Below are positions 53,791 through 61,801 of a stretch of DNA of 64,000 nt, in pieces. The DNA is taken from contig NZ_CP050152.1 of the NCBI RefSeq assembly GCF_011617245.1, positions 1-64,000 on the forward strand. The letters are read 5' to 3'. The position numbers and the translations under genes were made by a program. Each line of letters begins with the position of its first letter. Position 1 is the stretch's first letter. This stretch comes from Brevibacterium atlanticum. Its GTDB lineage: Bacteria > Actinomycetota > Actinomycetes > Actinomycetales > Brevibacteriaceae. The notes beneath the pieces are model-generated. The model ran no database searches and was not told the DNA's origin. It saw nothing but the letters and a program-made list of their open reading frames with translations.

Positions 53791-55020
53791 GTGGTGAATA
53801 GTTCCTCCTCGGGTAACGAGCCGGGCGCAAATCCGCCCTCGCGACCCACTATCCGTCCTGCGCAGAGACAGCACCCCACCGTCCAGCCCGGCTACTCAGC
53901 CGACCACTCCCCCGGGCAGCCCTCCGACCACTCCGCCTACCCCCGCCCGGTTGACTCCGCTGCCTCCGGTGACCAGCCCTTGCCCAGCCGCCGAGAACTG
54001 CGCCGCCGCGAGGCAGAGGCCGCCGCGGCCCAGGGCCAGCCGACCGCCCACTACTCCGATGCCCCGGACATGTACGCGGACCCCATGCACGCGGACCCCA
54101 GTTACTCAGGCGGCGAATCCGGGCAGGCGACCCAGGCGATGCCCGCGGCAGTCGGGGGCCACCTCGGCGCGGGATCCGCATCGGGCCCCGGCCGACAGGG
54201 ACCGCCGCCCGGCCGACAGGGACCACCGCCGAGCCGACGGGAACAGGCCGCGACACGTCGCAGCCGCCAACCGGTCGAGCGGGAACCGCTCGGCCCCGTC
54301 CGCGGCACCGTGCGCACCTTCGGCGAACTGTGCATCACCGCCGGTCTCGTTCTCATCCTCTTCGTGGTCTGGCAGCTGTGGTGGACCGACATCGAGGCCA
54401 ACCGCGACAATGAGAACCTCGCCGACCAGCTCACCGAGGACTGGGCGAACCAGGACCCGAACAAACTGCCCGACGACCCGGACGAACCCGTCGTCGCCGA
54501 CCCGGTGGACAAGAACCAAGCCTTCGGGATCTTCTACATCCCGCGCTTCGGCGACGACTACTACCGCACCGTGGCCGAAGGCGTCGACCTCGAACCCGTG
54601 CTCAACCGGATGGGCGTCGGCCGCTACCCGAACTCGGCGATGCCCGGAGAGGTCGGGAACTTCTCCGTGGCCGGCCATCGCGTGACCTACGGCAAGCCGT
54701 TCAATAAGATCGCGAATCTCCGTCCGGGCGATGAGATCATCGTCCAGACGAAGGACGGCTTCTACACCTACACCTTCCGCAACTTCGACATCATCCTCCC
54801 CGACGCCGTCGAAGTCCTCTCACCCGTGCCCGCCGAACCCGACTACAAGGGCAAGGACCGGATCCTGACGATGACGGCGTGCAACCCGATGTTCTCGGCC
54901 CGAGAACGCTACGTCGCCTACGCCGAACTCACCGACTGGACGCCGGCGAGCGACGGCGCCCCGGACAACATCAAGGACTCCAAAGCCTACGACAAGGTCA
55001 GCAAGAACGGTGGTGCCTGA
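53791..55020 (+). CDS. Class E sortase
   Basis: A 409-residue type II membrane protein. The first 165 residues are a cytoplasmic low-complexity Pro/Gln/Arg-rich region, including PGRQGPPPGRQGPPPSRR. One membrane helix follows (LCITAGLVLILFVVWQLWW, near residue 185). The sortase domain has His in SVAGHRVTYG, Cys in LTMTACNPMF and Arg in ARERYVAY. Class E sortases anchor surface proteins with LAXTG-type signals in high-GC actinobacteria. The cytoplasmic tail is much longer than the catalytic domain needs. GTG at 53791 or 53794 are both possible. Confidence 0.9.
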   Translation: MVNSSSSGNEPGANPPSRPTIRPAQRQHPTVQPGYSADHSPGQPSDHSAYPRPVDSAASGDQPLPSRRELRRREAEAAAAQGQPTAHYSDAPDMYADPMHADPSYSGGESGQATQAMPAAVGGHLGAGSASGPGRQGPPPGRQGPPPSRREQAATRRSRQPVEREPLGPVRGTVRTFGELCITAGLVLILFVVWQLWWTDIEANRDNENLADQLTEDWANQDPNKLPDDPDEPVVADPVDKNQAFGIFYIPRFGDDYYRTVAEGVDLEPVLNRMGVGRYPNSAMPGEVGNFSVAGHRVTYGKPFNKIANLRPGDEIIVQTKDGFYTYTFRNFDIILPDAVEVLSPVPAEPDYKGKDRILTMTACNPMFSARERYVAYAELTDWTPASDGAPDNIKDSKAYDKVSKNGGA

Positions 55021-55021
55021 C

Positions 55022-55189
55022 ATGTACGCATTCATCTGGCGACTGCTTCCCGGCAACTGGTTCGTCAAGCTCATCTTCGCCCTCATCCTCATCGCGGCAG
55101 TCGTCCTCCTGCTCATGCAGTACGTCTTCCCCGTCATCGCCCCCTACATGCCCTTCAACAATGCAACCGTGACAGATGGTGGCCAATGA
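55022..55189 (+). CDS. Small single-pass membrane protein (55 aa)
   Basis: An ATG directly after the sortase stop opens a 55-codon frame: MYAFIWRLLPGNWFVK, a long hydrophobic helix (LIFALILIAAVVLLLMQYVF), then PYMPFNNATVTDGG. The stop overlaps the next ATG (ATGA). Its short intergenic position in a conserved block and its overlap support it as real. Function unknown; partnership with the sortase is a guess. Confidence 0.75.
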   Translation: MYAFIWRLLPGNWFVKLIFALILIAAVVLLLMQYVFPVIAPYMPFNNATVTDGGQ

Positions 55190-55830
55190 CCAAGATCCTC
55201 GTCATCGACAACTACGACAGCTTCGTCTACACGCTCGTGTCCTATCTGCGTGAGCTCGGCGCGGACGTCGACGTCGTCCGCAATGACGACATCCCCGCCG
55301 AGGCGGTCCCGGACAGGGTCGGCGCCTACGACGGTGTCCTCCTCTCACCCGGGCCCGGGGTCCCCGCCGAGTCCGGCGTCTGCCCGTCGCTGCTGTCCTG
55401 GGCCGAGGGTGCGGGCATGCCCGTGTTCGGCGTGTGCCTGGGCCACCAGGCCCTCGGCGAGGTGTTCGGCGCCGAGGTGACCCATTCGCCCGTCCTCATG
55501 CACGGCAAGACGTCCGTGATCACCCACGACGGCGAGGGCATCTTCTTCGGCTGCCCGAGCCCCCTGACCGTGACCCGGTACCATTCGCTGGCGATCGTCG
55601 ACGAGACCCTCGACCTCGAGCGGTTCACCGTCACCGCCCGCACCGAGGACGGTATCGTCATGGCCATCGAACACCGGCAGAAGCCGCTGTTCGGCGTTCA
55701 GTTCCATCCCGAGTCCGTGCTCACCGAATGCGGGTACCTCATGCTCGGCAACTGGCTCGAGGTGTGCGGGCTGGCCGGTGCCGCCGAAGCGGCGGCCGGA
55801 ATGTCGCCCTTGGCGACTGCAATCGCCTGA
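55186..55830 (+). CDS. pabA: Aminodeoxychorismate/anthranilate synthase component II (glutamine amidotransferase)
   Basis: A 214-residue class I amidotransferase: IDNYDSFVYTLVSYL at the start, LSPGPG, catalytic Cys in FGVCLGHQALGE and catalytic His-Glu in GVQFHPESVLTECG. It supplies ammonia from glutamine to chorismate for folate or tryptophan synthesis. This gene (trpG in M. tuberculosis annotations) occupies this place next to pknB in actinobacteria. The name does not decide between folate and tryptophan. Confidence 0.93.
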   Translation: MTKILVIDNYDSFVYTLVSYLRELGADVDVVRNDDIPAEAVPDRVGAYDGVLLSPGPGVPAESGVCPSLLSWAEGAGMPVFGVCLGHQALGEVFGAEVTHSPVLMHGKTSVITHDGEGIFFGCPSPLTVTRYHSLAIVDETLDLERFTVTARTEDGIVMAIEHRQKPLFGVQFHPESVLTECGYLMLGNWLEVCGLAGAAEAAAGMSPLATAIA

Positions 55831-55949
55831 GAATTCCCGCCGACCTCCTCTTTCGGGGTGTTCGCCGAGGTGGCTCCTCGTTAGGATCGTGTGCACAGCA
55901 ATCCTTGTGTACGGCAGGCCCCGTGCGCAGCGATCAGGAGGCAGCGACG

Positions 55950-56462
55950 ATGTCAGAACCGAGCTATCTGCATGAAGAGCCGTTCACCGAACTCACCATC
56001 ATCGAGGTGCCGGCGGTCCCGACCGCCGTCGTCGAGGGCAGAGACGTGGCGTTGGCCGACCTGCCCGCCCTGTTCGACGAGACGTTCTCCGGACTCTTCC
56101 CGGCACTGTCCGAGGCGGGGCTCGAACCCGCAGGGCCGGCCTTCGCTCTGTACACGAAGCAGCCGAGCGAAACAGTGGATCTGCAGGTGGGGATCCCCAC
56201 TTCGGCGGGACTGACGAATGCGCAGCCGATCCCCGGCGGACACATCGTCATCCCCTCCGAACTGCCGGCCGGCTCCATGGCCGTGAGCAGCCACCTCGGC
56301 GGGTACGACGGCATCGGCGAGGCGTGGGCGCAGCTGCTGGGGGATGCGGTGGAGGCCGGCCATCATCCGGGCCTGCCGTTCATCGAACTCTACGTCACCG
56401 AACCCAGCCCCGAGGCGGACCCCGCGAGCATGCGCACGGACCTCTTCCTCAGCCTCGAGTGA
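55950..56462 (+). CDS. GyrI-like effector-binding domain protein
   Basis: A 170-residue protein whose pattern (ELTIIEVPAVPTAVVEG, LFDETFSGLFPAL, FALYTKQ, VDLQVGIPT, VSSHLGGYDGIGEAW, FIELYVTEP) is that of the GyrI-like/AraC effector-binding domain, which binds small ligands. No DNA-binding domain is attached. AGGAGG lies at 55936-55941, eight bases before the ATG. It stands in the gap between pabA and the convergent pknB stop, so its regulation is independent. Confidence 0.82.
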   Translation: MSEPSYLHEEPFTELTIIEVPAVPTAVVEGRDVALADLPALFDETFSGLFPALSEAGLEPAGPAFALYTKQPSETVDLQVGIPTSAGLTNAQPIPGGHIVIPSELPAGSMAVSSHLGGYDGIGEAWAQLLGDAVEAGHHPGLPFIELYVTEPSPEADPASMRTDLFLSLE

Positions 56463-56473
56463 GGCGGGCGGCC

Positions 56474-58372
56474 TCAGCGGCCGGAGGCGTCGGACCACCC
56501 GTCGAAGAAGCCTCCCGGGTCACCCATCGAATCGGTGTCCTTCTCGCCGTCGTCCCCATTGTCTCCATTGTCGTCTCCGCCGTCGCTGTCGCCGTCATCG
56601 GACGGCGCTGTCGGGATACCGCCGGGGATCGAAGGCATCGACGGTGAGGGCTCCGGCGGCTTCTTGGCCACCTTCACCGTGACCTCGGAGCCCTGCTTGA
56701 CCTCGCTGCCGCTGGTGGCGGACTGCTCGAAGACCTTCTTCTCATCGTGCTCGTCGGTCTCGACCTCTTCGGTCTTGCACTTCAGCTGGTAGTCATCACC
56801 CTCGAGGATCTTGCAGGCGTCATCGGCGGACTTGCCGGTGACGTCGGGAACCTCGACCATGCCGGAGGACACGACGAGATCGACGTTCGAGTCGACATCG
56901 ACCTCCTGCCCGTCTCCGGGTTTGGTCTCGATGACCACGCCCTGCTCCACATCCGGTGAGTTCTGTGAGATGTGGGTGCCCGCCTGGAGCTTCGCATCGT
57001 TGATGATCTTCCGCGCCTCTTCCTCGGTCTTGCCGGAGACATCCGGGACCTTCACGGATTCAGGACCCGAGGAGACGATGAGCTTGACGATGCTGTCCTT
57101 GTCGACGGTCTGACCACTCGGAGGATCGGTTTCGATGGCCTTGCCCTCATCGACTTCCGAGCTGTACTTCTCGTCGGTGTCGACCCGCAGACCCTGTTGG
57201 ATGAGCGCGGCCTCCGCCTCGTCGGCATCCATATTGGCCACATCCGTGACCTGGACCTGAGGGATCGGCTCAGGCTTGTTGATCTCATAGACCCACAGGG
57301 CCACGGCGGCCAGGGCGAGGAGGACGAAGATGCTGCCGATCCACACCCACGCCTTCGACCGCTTCTGCGGCGGGCGCTCTTCCTGGTCGGTCATGATCGC
57401 GGACACGGGGCCGGTCTCGGGGGCCGGCTCGGCTTCGGCGTGCGCCATCTGCCCGGTCATCGGCGGGGCCATCATCGGGTAGGCCTGGGTAGCGTCCGCG
57501 TCGTCTTCGAAGCTCATGGGGCGGCCGTCGCGGGCGGCGAGCACGTCCTCTCGGAACGTGTAGGCGTCCTGGTAGCGGGCGTCGCGGTCCTTGAGCAGGG
57601 CATGGAGGACGAGCCGGTCGACGGCCGGCGGGATGTTCGGGTTGTAGAAGCTCGGCGGCTGCGGGGTCTCCCCGACGTGCTGATAGGCCACGGCCAGCTG
57701 CGAATCGCCGACGAACGGGGGTCGACCGGCCAGCAGCTCGTAGAGCAGGCATGCGGTCGAATAGAGGTCGGAGCGGGCGTCGACGACCTCGCCGCGGGCC
57801 TGCTCGGGGGAGAGGTACTGCGCGGTGCCGACCACGGACTGGGTCTGCGTCAGACCCGAATTGTCTTTCAGCGCTCGCGCGATGCCGAAGTCCATGACCT
57901 TGATGTCGCCCTCGGGCGTGAGCATGACGTTCGCGGGTTTGATGTCGCGGTGGACGATGCCGTTGCGGTGTGAGTACTCGAGCGGGGCGAGGACGCCGGC
58001 GATGACGTTGAGCGCCTCGTCGACGGTGAGAGTGCCGTGCTCGTTGAGCACCTCGCGCAGGGTCTGGCCCTCGACGTATTCCATGACGATGAAGGGCACG
58101 GACACGGATGAGCCGCCGGATTCGACGAACTCCTCCTCACCGGAGTCGTAGACGGAGACGATGCCGGGATGGTTGAGACCGGCGGCGGACTGCGCTTCGC
58201 GTTTCAGGCGGGTGTGGAACGAGGGATCGCGGGCGAGATCGGACCGCAGAAGTTTGATCGCGACGCGACGACCGAGTCGGTTGTCGACGCCCTCGTGCAC
58301 TTCCGCCATGCCCCCACGGCCGAGGAGCGCACGAATCTCGTAACGCCCCGACAGCACCTTGGGTTCAGTCAT
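56474..58372 (-). CDS. pknB: Serine/threonine-protein kinase PknB with three PASTA domains
   Basis: A 632-residue membrane kinase. The kinase domain covers about residues 10-275: Lys40 in VAIKLL, HRDIKPANV (141-149) and DFG (161-163). A membrane helix lies at about 341-362. Outside the cell are three PASTA repeats: IPQVQVTDVANMDADEAEA, KVPDVSGKTEEEARKI and EVPDVTGKSADDACKI. A Pro/Ser/Asp-rich tail closes the protein. PknB senses muropeptides and controls cell-wall growth and division. Actinobacterial PknB usually has four PASTA repeats; three are seen here. A 121-base gap separates it from pknA, so it can have its own promoter. Confidence 0.95.
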   Translation of the reverse strand: MTEPKVLSGRYEIRALLGRGGMAEVHEGVDNRLGRRVAIKLLRSDLARDPSFHTRLKREAQSAAGLNHPGIVSVYDSGEEEFVESGGSSVSVPFIVMEYVEGQTLREVLNEHGTLTVDEALNVIAGVLAPLEYSHRNGIVHRDIKPANVMLTPEGDIKVMDFGIARALKDNSGLTQTQSVVGTAQYLSPEQARGEVVDARSDLYSTACLLYELLAGRPPFVGDSQLAVAYQHVGETPQPPSFYNPNIPPAVDRLVLHALLKDRDARYQDAYTFREDVLAARDGRPMSFEDDADATQAYPMMAPPMTGQMAHAEAEPAPETGPVSAIMTDQEERPPQKRSKAWVWIGSIFVLLALAAVALWVYEINKPEPIPQVQVTDVANMDADEAEAALIQQGLRVDTDEKYSSEVDEGKAIETDPPSGQTVDKDSIVKLIVSSGPESVKVPDVSGKTEEEARKIINDAKLQAGTHISQNSPDVEQGVVIETKPGDGQEVDVDSNVDLVVSSGMVEVPDVTGKSADDACKILEGDDYQLKCKTEEVETDEHDEKKVFEQSATSGSEVKQGSEVTVKVAKKPPEPSPSMPSIPGGIPTAPSDDGDSDGGDDNGDNGDDGEKDTDSMGDPGGFFDGWSDASGR

Positions 58373-58493
58373 TGATGTCCTCCGCTAATCTCACCCGTTC
58401 GGTGGGTTCATTCTCACCCGAACCGGGTTGAGCTCTCAGTATTTCAAACTCTTCGCTTCTCTTGTGCGTTCAGGGCCTGTTCAACGCCAGGAT

Positions 58494-60335
58494 CTACTCA
58501 TCGCCGCTGTCTCCGTTGTTTCCATTGCTCGAGCTTCCGTTGTCCGAGTTCGAGTTGCTGGACGATCCGTTGTCCGAACCGCTGTTCGAGTTCGAGTTGC
58601 TGTTGGAGTTGCTGTTGGAGTTGCTGTTGGAGTTCGAACTCGAGTTCGCGGACTCGTCCGAGCCGTTGTCGTTGTCCGACCCGGAGTCATCGCCGTTGTC
58701 GTTGCCCGAATCCGAGGTGTCCGACGAGCTCGAGGAGTCCTGATCCGTGTCCGATCCGTTCTCATCGGAGTTCGAGTCGCTGCCGTTCGAGGAGCTCGAC
58801 GAGCTCGAGGAGTCCGAATCGGAGCTCGACTCCGAATCGTTGCCCAGACCCGGATCCGATCCGGTGTCGGTGGTCGGTTCCGGCGCTTGGGCAGGACCGG
58901 CGGAGACATAGAGGGTCACGGTGTCGCCCTCTTCGAAGGTGTAGCCGTTGTCTCCTTCGCCGACGTCGGCGACCGTTCCGGCGGCCCGATTCGAGTCGAT
59001 CTCCGTCGTCTCGACCTCGAGGCCCTTCTTCTCGAGGTTCTGCGTCGCCGAGGATTCGCTCAGTCCGATGTAGTCGTTCTTGTCGATCTCAATGGTCTTC
59101 GGGGCTTCCGAGGTCGGCGCCGAGGTGGACGGATCCGGTTCGGGTTCGGCGTTGTTCCCACCGAGGAAGAACCACAGGAGGGAGCCGACGGCGATGAGTG
59201 CGATGATCGCGAGGATCCAGATGAGGACGCGGCCTTTGTTCGACTGCTTGTCCTTGTCCGGGTCCGTGCCCAGCGAATCCGTGTTCTGCGGGTCGTTCGG
59301 GTCGAGTTCCCCCGCCCCGGCGGCGCCTGCCGCTCCCGCCCCGGCGAAACCGGCGGCCTGGTTGTTCGGGTAGACCTGGGTGGCGTCGTTGGCCGCCGTG
59401 ACGGGCATCGCCTTGGTCGTCGGCACCGGCTCAGGGTTGTTGAAGACCTGGGTGAGCGCCTCGGAGGCGGCATTGCCGTGTCGCATCTGCGGGACGAGCT
59501 CTTCGGCCCCGGCGACGTCGCCGGCCGAGAGCGCCTGAGCGGCCTGCGCGACCTTCATGGCGTCGGCGGGCCTGCGGTCGGGCTTCTTCTCCAACAGGCA
59601 GTCGACGAAGCGGCGCAGCGGTTCGGAGACCGTGTCCGGCAGCGGCGGATGCTGCTGATTGACCTGGGCGATCGCGATGGCGACCTGCGAATCCCCGGTG
59701 AAGGGACGCTGACCGGCGAGTGCCTCGTAGGCGATGATGCCGAGCGCATAGAGATCGGATCCGGGGCCCGAACCCTTGCCGGTGGCCTGTTCGGGAGCGA
59801 GGTACTGGGCGGTGCCCATGACCTGGCCCGTCTTCGTCAGCGGAGCCTGATCCGTGACACGGGCGATCCCGAAGTCGGTGATCTTGACGCGGAAGTCCGG
59901 GGTCATGAGGATGTTGCCGGGTTTGATGTCGCGGTGGATGACCCCGACCTTGTGTGCGGCGCCGAGCGCCTGCGCGGCCTGGGAGACGATGCTCAGGGTA
60001 TCGGTCTCGGACAGGGGTGCGCTGCGTTCGATGATGGCCGACAGCGCCTCACCGGGAACGTACTCCATGACGAGGTAGGGCGAACCCTGCTCGTCGCCGT
60101 AGTCGTAGACGCCGGCGATGCCGGGGTCGGAGACGCGGCCCATGTTCTGCGCCTCGGCGCGGAAGCGGGCGAGGAACGTCGATTCGGAGAGGTATTCGTC
60201 CTTGAGGATCTTCGCGGCGACCTCACGGCCGAGCACGGAGTCCACGCCCTTCCAGACCTCGCCCATGCCGCCGACGGCGATTCGGGAGGTGAGCTTGTAT
60301 CGGTTGCCCAACAGGGTGCCTTCAACGGGTCTCAT
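58494..60335 (-). CDS. pknA: Serine/threonine-protein kinase PknA with PASTA domain and Ser/Asn-rich tail
   Basis: A 613-residue kinase. Residues 12-270 form the kinase domain: Lys42, HRD at 134-136, DFG at 154-156. A membrane helix lies at about 369-392, followed by one PASTA domain (EIDKNDYIGLSESSATQNL and so on, about 413-480). The last 120 residues are almost only Ser, Asn, Asp and Gly, with runs of Ser-Asn pairs, and should lie outside the cell. PknA of many actinobacteria lacks PASTA and this tail. It is the last gene of the pstP-rodA-pbpA-pknA operon, and its start overlaps the pbpA stop (ATGA). Confidence 0.94.
   Translation of the reverse strand: MRPVEGTLLGNRYKLTSRIAVGGMGEVWKGVDSVLGREVAAKILKDEYLSESTFLARFRAEAQNMGRVSDPGIAGVYDYGDEQGSPYLVMEYVPGEALSAIIERSAPLSETDTLSIVSQAAQALGAAHKVGVIHRDIKPGNILMTPDFRVKITDFGIARVTDQAPLTKTGQVMGTAQYLAPEQATGKGSGPGSDLYALGIIAYEALAGQRPFTGDSQVAIAIAQVNQQHPPLPDTVSEPLRRFVDCLLEKKPDRRPADAMKVAQAAQALSAGDVAGAEELVPQMRHGNAASEALTQVFNNPEPVPTTKAMPVTAANDATQVYPNNQAAGFAGAGAAGAAGAGELDPNDPQNTDSLGTDPDKDKQSNKGRVLIWILAIIALIAVGSLLWFFLGGNNAEPEPDPSTSAPTSEAPKTIEIDKNDYIGLSESSATQNLEKKGLEVETTEIDSNRAAGTVADVGEGDNGYTFEEGDTVTLYVSAGPAQAPEPTTDTGSDPGLGNDSESSSDSDSSSSSSSSNGSDSNSDENGSDTDQDSSSSSDTSDSGNDNGDDSGSDNDNGSDESANSSSNSNSNSNSNSNSNSNSNSGSDNGSSSNSNSDNGSSSNGNNGDSGDE
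58594..58629. repeat. 12-base tandem repeat in the pknA tail
   Basis: Three exact 12-base units of GAGTTGCTGTTG (58594-58605, 58606-58617, 58618-58629) encode Asn-Ser pairs of the pknA tail on the minus strand. Related, less exact units flank them. Confidence 0.85.
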
Positions 60336-61801
60336 TTCTCGACCACCGCTTCCATCATGTTCTTGGCGATCGGTCCGGCGACCGTCGCTCCATAAGCTTC
60401 ATTGCCCGCGTTTCCGCCGTTCTCGACGACCACCGCGACGGCGATCTTGGGATCGTCGGCCGGGGCGAAGGAGATGAACCAGGCGTGGGGTGCCGCTCCC
60501 GAGGCATGCTGGGCGGTGCCGGTCTTCGCGGCGACCCTCGTATCGCCCATCTTCGCCACCGAGGCGGTGCCGTCGGTGACGACGCCCTCCATCATCTCGG
60601 TCAGCTGGTCAGCGGTGTCACCGGAGATCGGCCGGGACTGCTGCTTCGGGCGGGTCTCTGAGATCGGCTCGAGCGTGTTCGCGTTGAGCACCCGGTCGAC
60701 GAGCTGGGGCTTCATCATCTTCCCGCCGTTGGCGATGCCGGCGGTCATCATCGCCATCTGCATCGGGGTCGATCGGACCTCGAACTGGCCGAGCGAGGAC
60801 TGTGCCAGCTGCGGCGGGTTGAGGTCGGACGGGAACGACGAGGGAGTGACGTTGAGCGGGATCTCGAGGTCCTCACCGAAACCGAATTTCTCCGCCTGTT
60901 CCTTGATCGCGTCCTCACCGAGGTCCATGCCCAGGGAGGCGAACGAGGTGTTGCAGGATTCCGCGAGCGAGTCTGCCAGGGTCGGTTTGCCCCCATTGCG
61001 GCAGGCCCCCGGATGCGAGTTGCCGATGGTGGCCGTGGTCTGCGGCAGATCGAGGCTCGCGGGACCGTTGAGGGTCGAATCCGGCTCATAGTCACCTGAT
61101 TCGAGGGCGGCGGCGGCCACAAGAACCTTGAAGGTCGAGCCGGGCGGGTAGAGGTTGCCGCCGATGGCGCGGTTGTACGCGGGCTTGCCGTCGGCGGCTT
61201 CGAGGTTCTTGAACGCCTGGGCGGCCTCAGTAGTGTCGTGATTGGCCAGCGCGTTGGGGTCCCAGCCGGGTGTCGACGCCAGGGCGAGGATCTTCCCGGT
61301 CTTCGGGTCGATTGCCACGGCCGCGCCGTTCTGGTTGCCGAGTCCGTCCACCGCGGCCTTCTGGACCTTCGGGTCGATCGTCAGCTCCACTGCGGCGCCG
61401 CGAGGCTGCTCGCCGGTGAAGAAGCTGCCGACCTTGTCGTAGAACAGGGCGTCGGAGTCACCGGAGAGGTAGTCGCCGGTGGCCCGTTCCATGCCCGAGG
61501 CCCCGGACACGACCGAGTAGTACCCGGTGATGGCGGCATAGGCCGAGGGGTCGAGACCTTCGGATCCATATTTGCGCTGGTACTTGTACTTGTCGTCGAC
61601 GGGCTCCGAATAGGCGATCGGTGTGCCGTCGACGAGGATCGGGCCGCGGTCGCGGGCGAGCTGATCGAGGATCCGACGATTGTTCAGCGGATTGTTGTTC
61701 AGCGAATCCGCGGTGACGTACTGGACCCAACTCGTCGATCCGAACAGGAGCGCGAACATGACGAATCCGACGACGGCGATATGCGTCAATGGCTTCTTCA
61801 T
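60332..61801 (-). CDS. pbpA: Penicillin-binding protein PbpA (class B transpeptidase)
   Basis: A 489-residue class B PBP. An N-terminal membrane anchor (THIAVVGFVMFALLFGS) is followed by a dimerisation domain and the transpeptidase domain: catalytic Ser222 in STFK, SCN at 282-284 and KTG at 426-428. It forms the peptide cross-links of septal or polar peptidoglycan, and is partnered by RodA (glycosyltransferase) upstream. ATGA overlap joins it to rodA and pknA. PbpA is regulated by PknB/PknA and PstP in mycobacteria. Confidence 0.96.
   Translation of the reverse strand: MKKPLTHIAVVGFVMFALLFGSTSWVQYVTADSLNNNPLNNRRILDQLARDRGPILVDGTPIAYSEPVDDKYKYQRKYGSEGLDPSAYAAITGYYSVVSGASGMERATGDYLSGDSDALFYDKVGSFFTGEQPRGAAVELTIDPKVQKAAVDGLGNQNGAAVAIDPKTGKILALASTPGWDPNALANHDTTEAAQAFKNLEAADGKPAYNRAIGGNLYPPGSTFKVLVAAAALESGDYEPDSTLNGPASLDLPQTTATIGNSHPGACRNGGKPTLADSLAESCNTSFASLGMDLGEDAIKEQAEKFGFGEDLEIPLNVTPSSFPSDLNPPQLAQSSLGQFEVRSTPMQMAMMTAGIANGGKMMKPQLVDRVLNANTLEPISETRPKQQSRPISGDTADQLTEMMEGVVTDGTASVAKMGDTRVAAKTGTAQHASGAAPHAWFISFAPADDPKIAVAVVVENGGNAGNEAYGATVAGPIAKNMMEAVVEK

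Noticed and set aside
58494..58900. CRISPR-like array in the pknA tail
   Set aside because: Units are 12 bases, in frame and without spacers; they encode Ser-Asn pairs.
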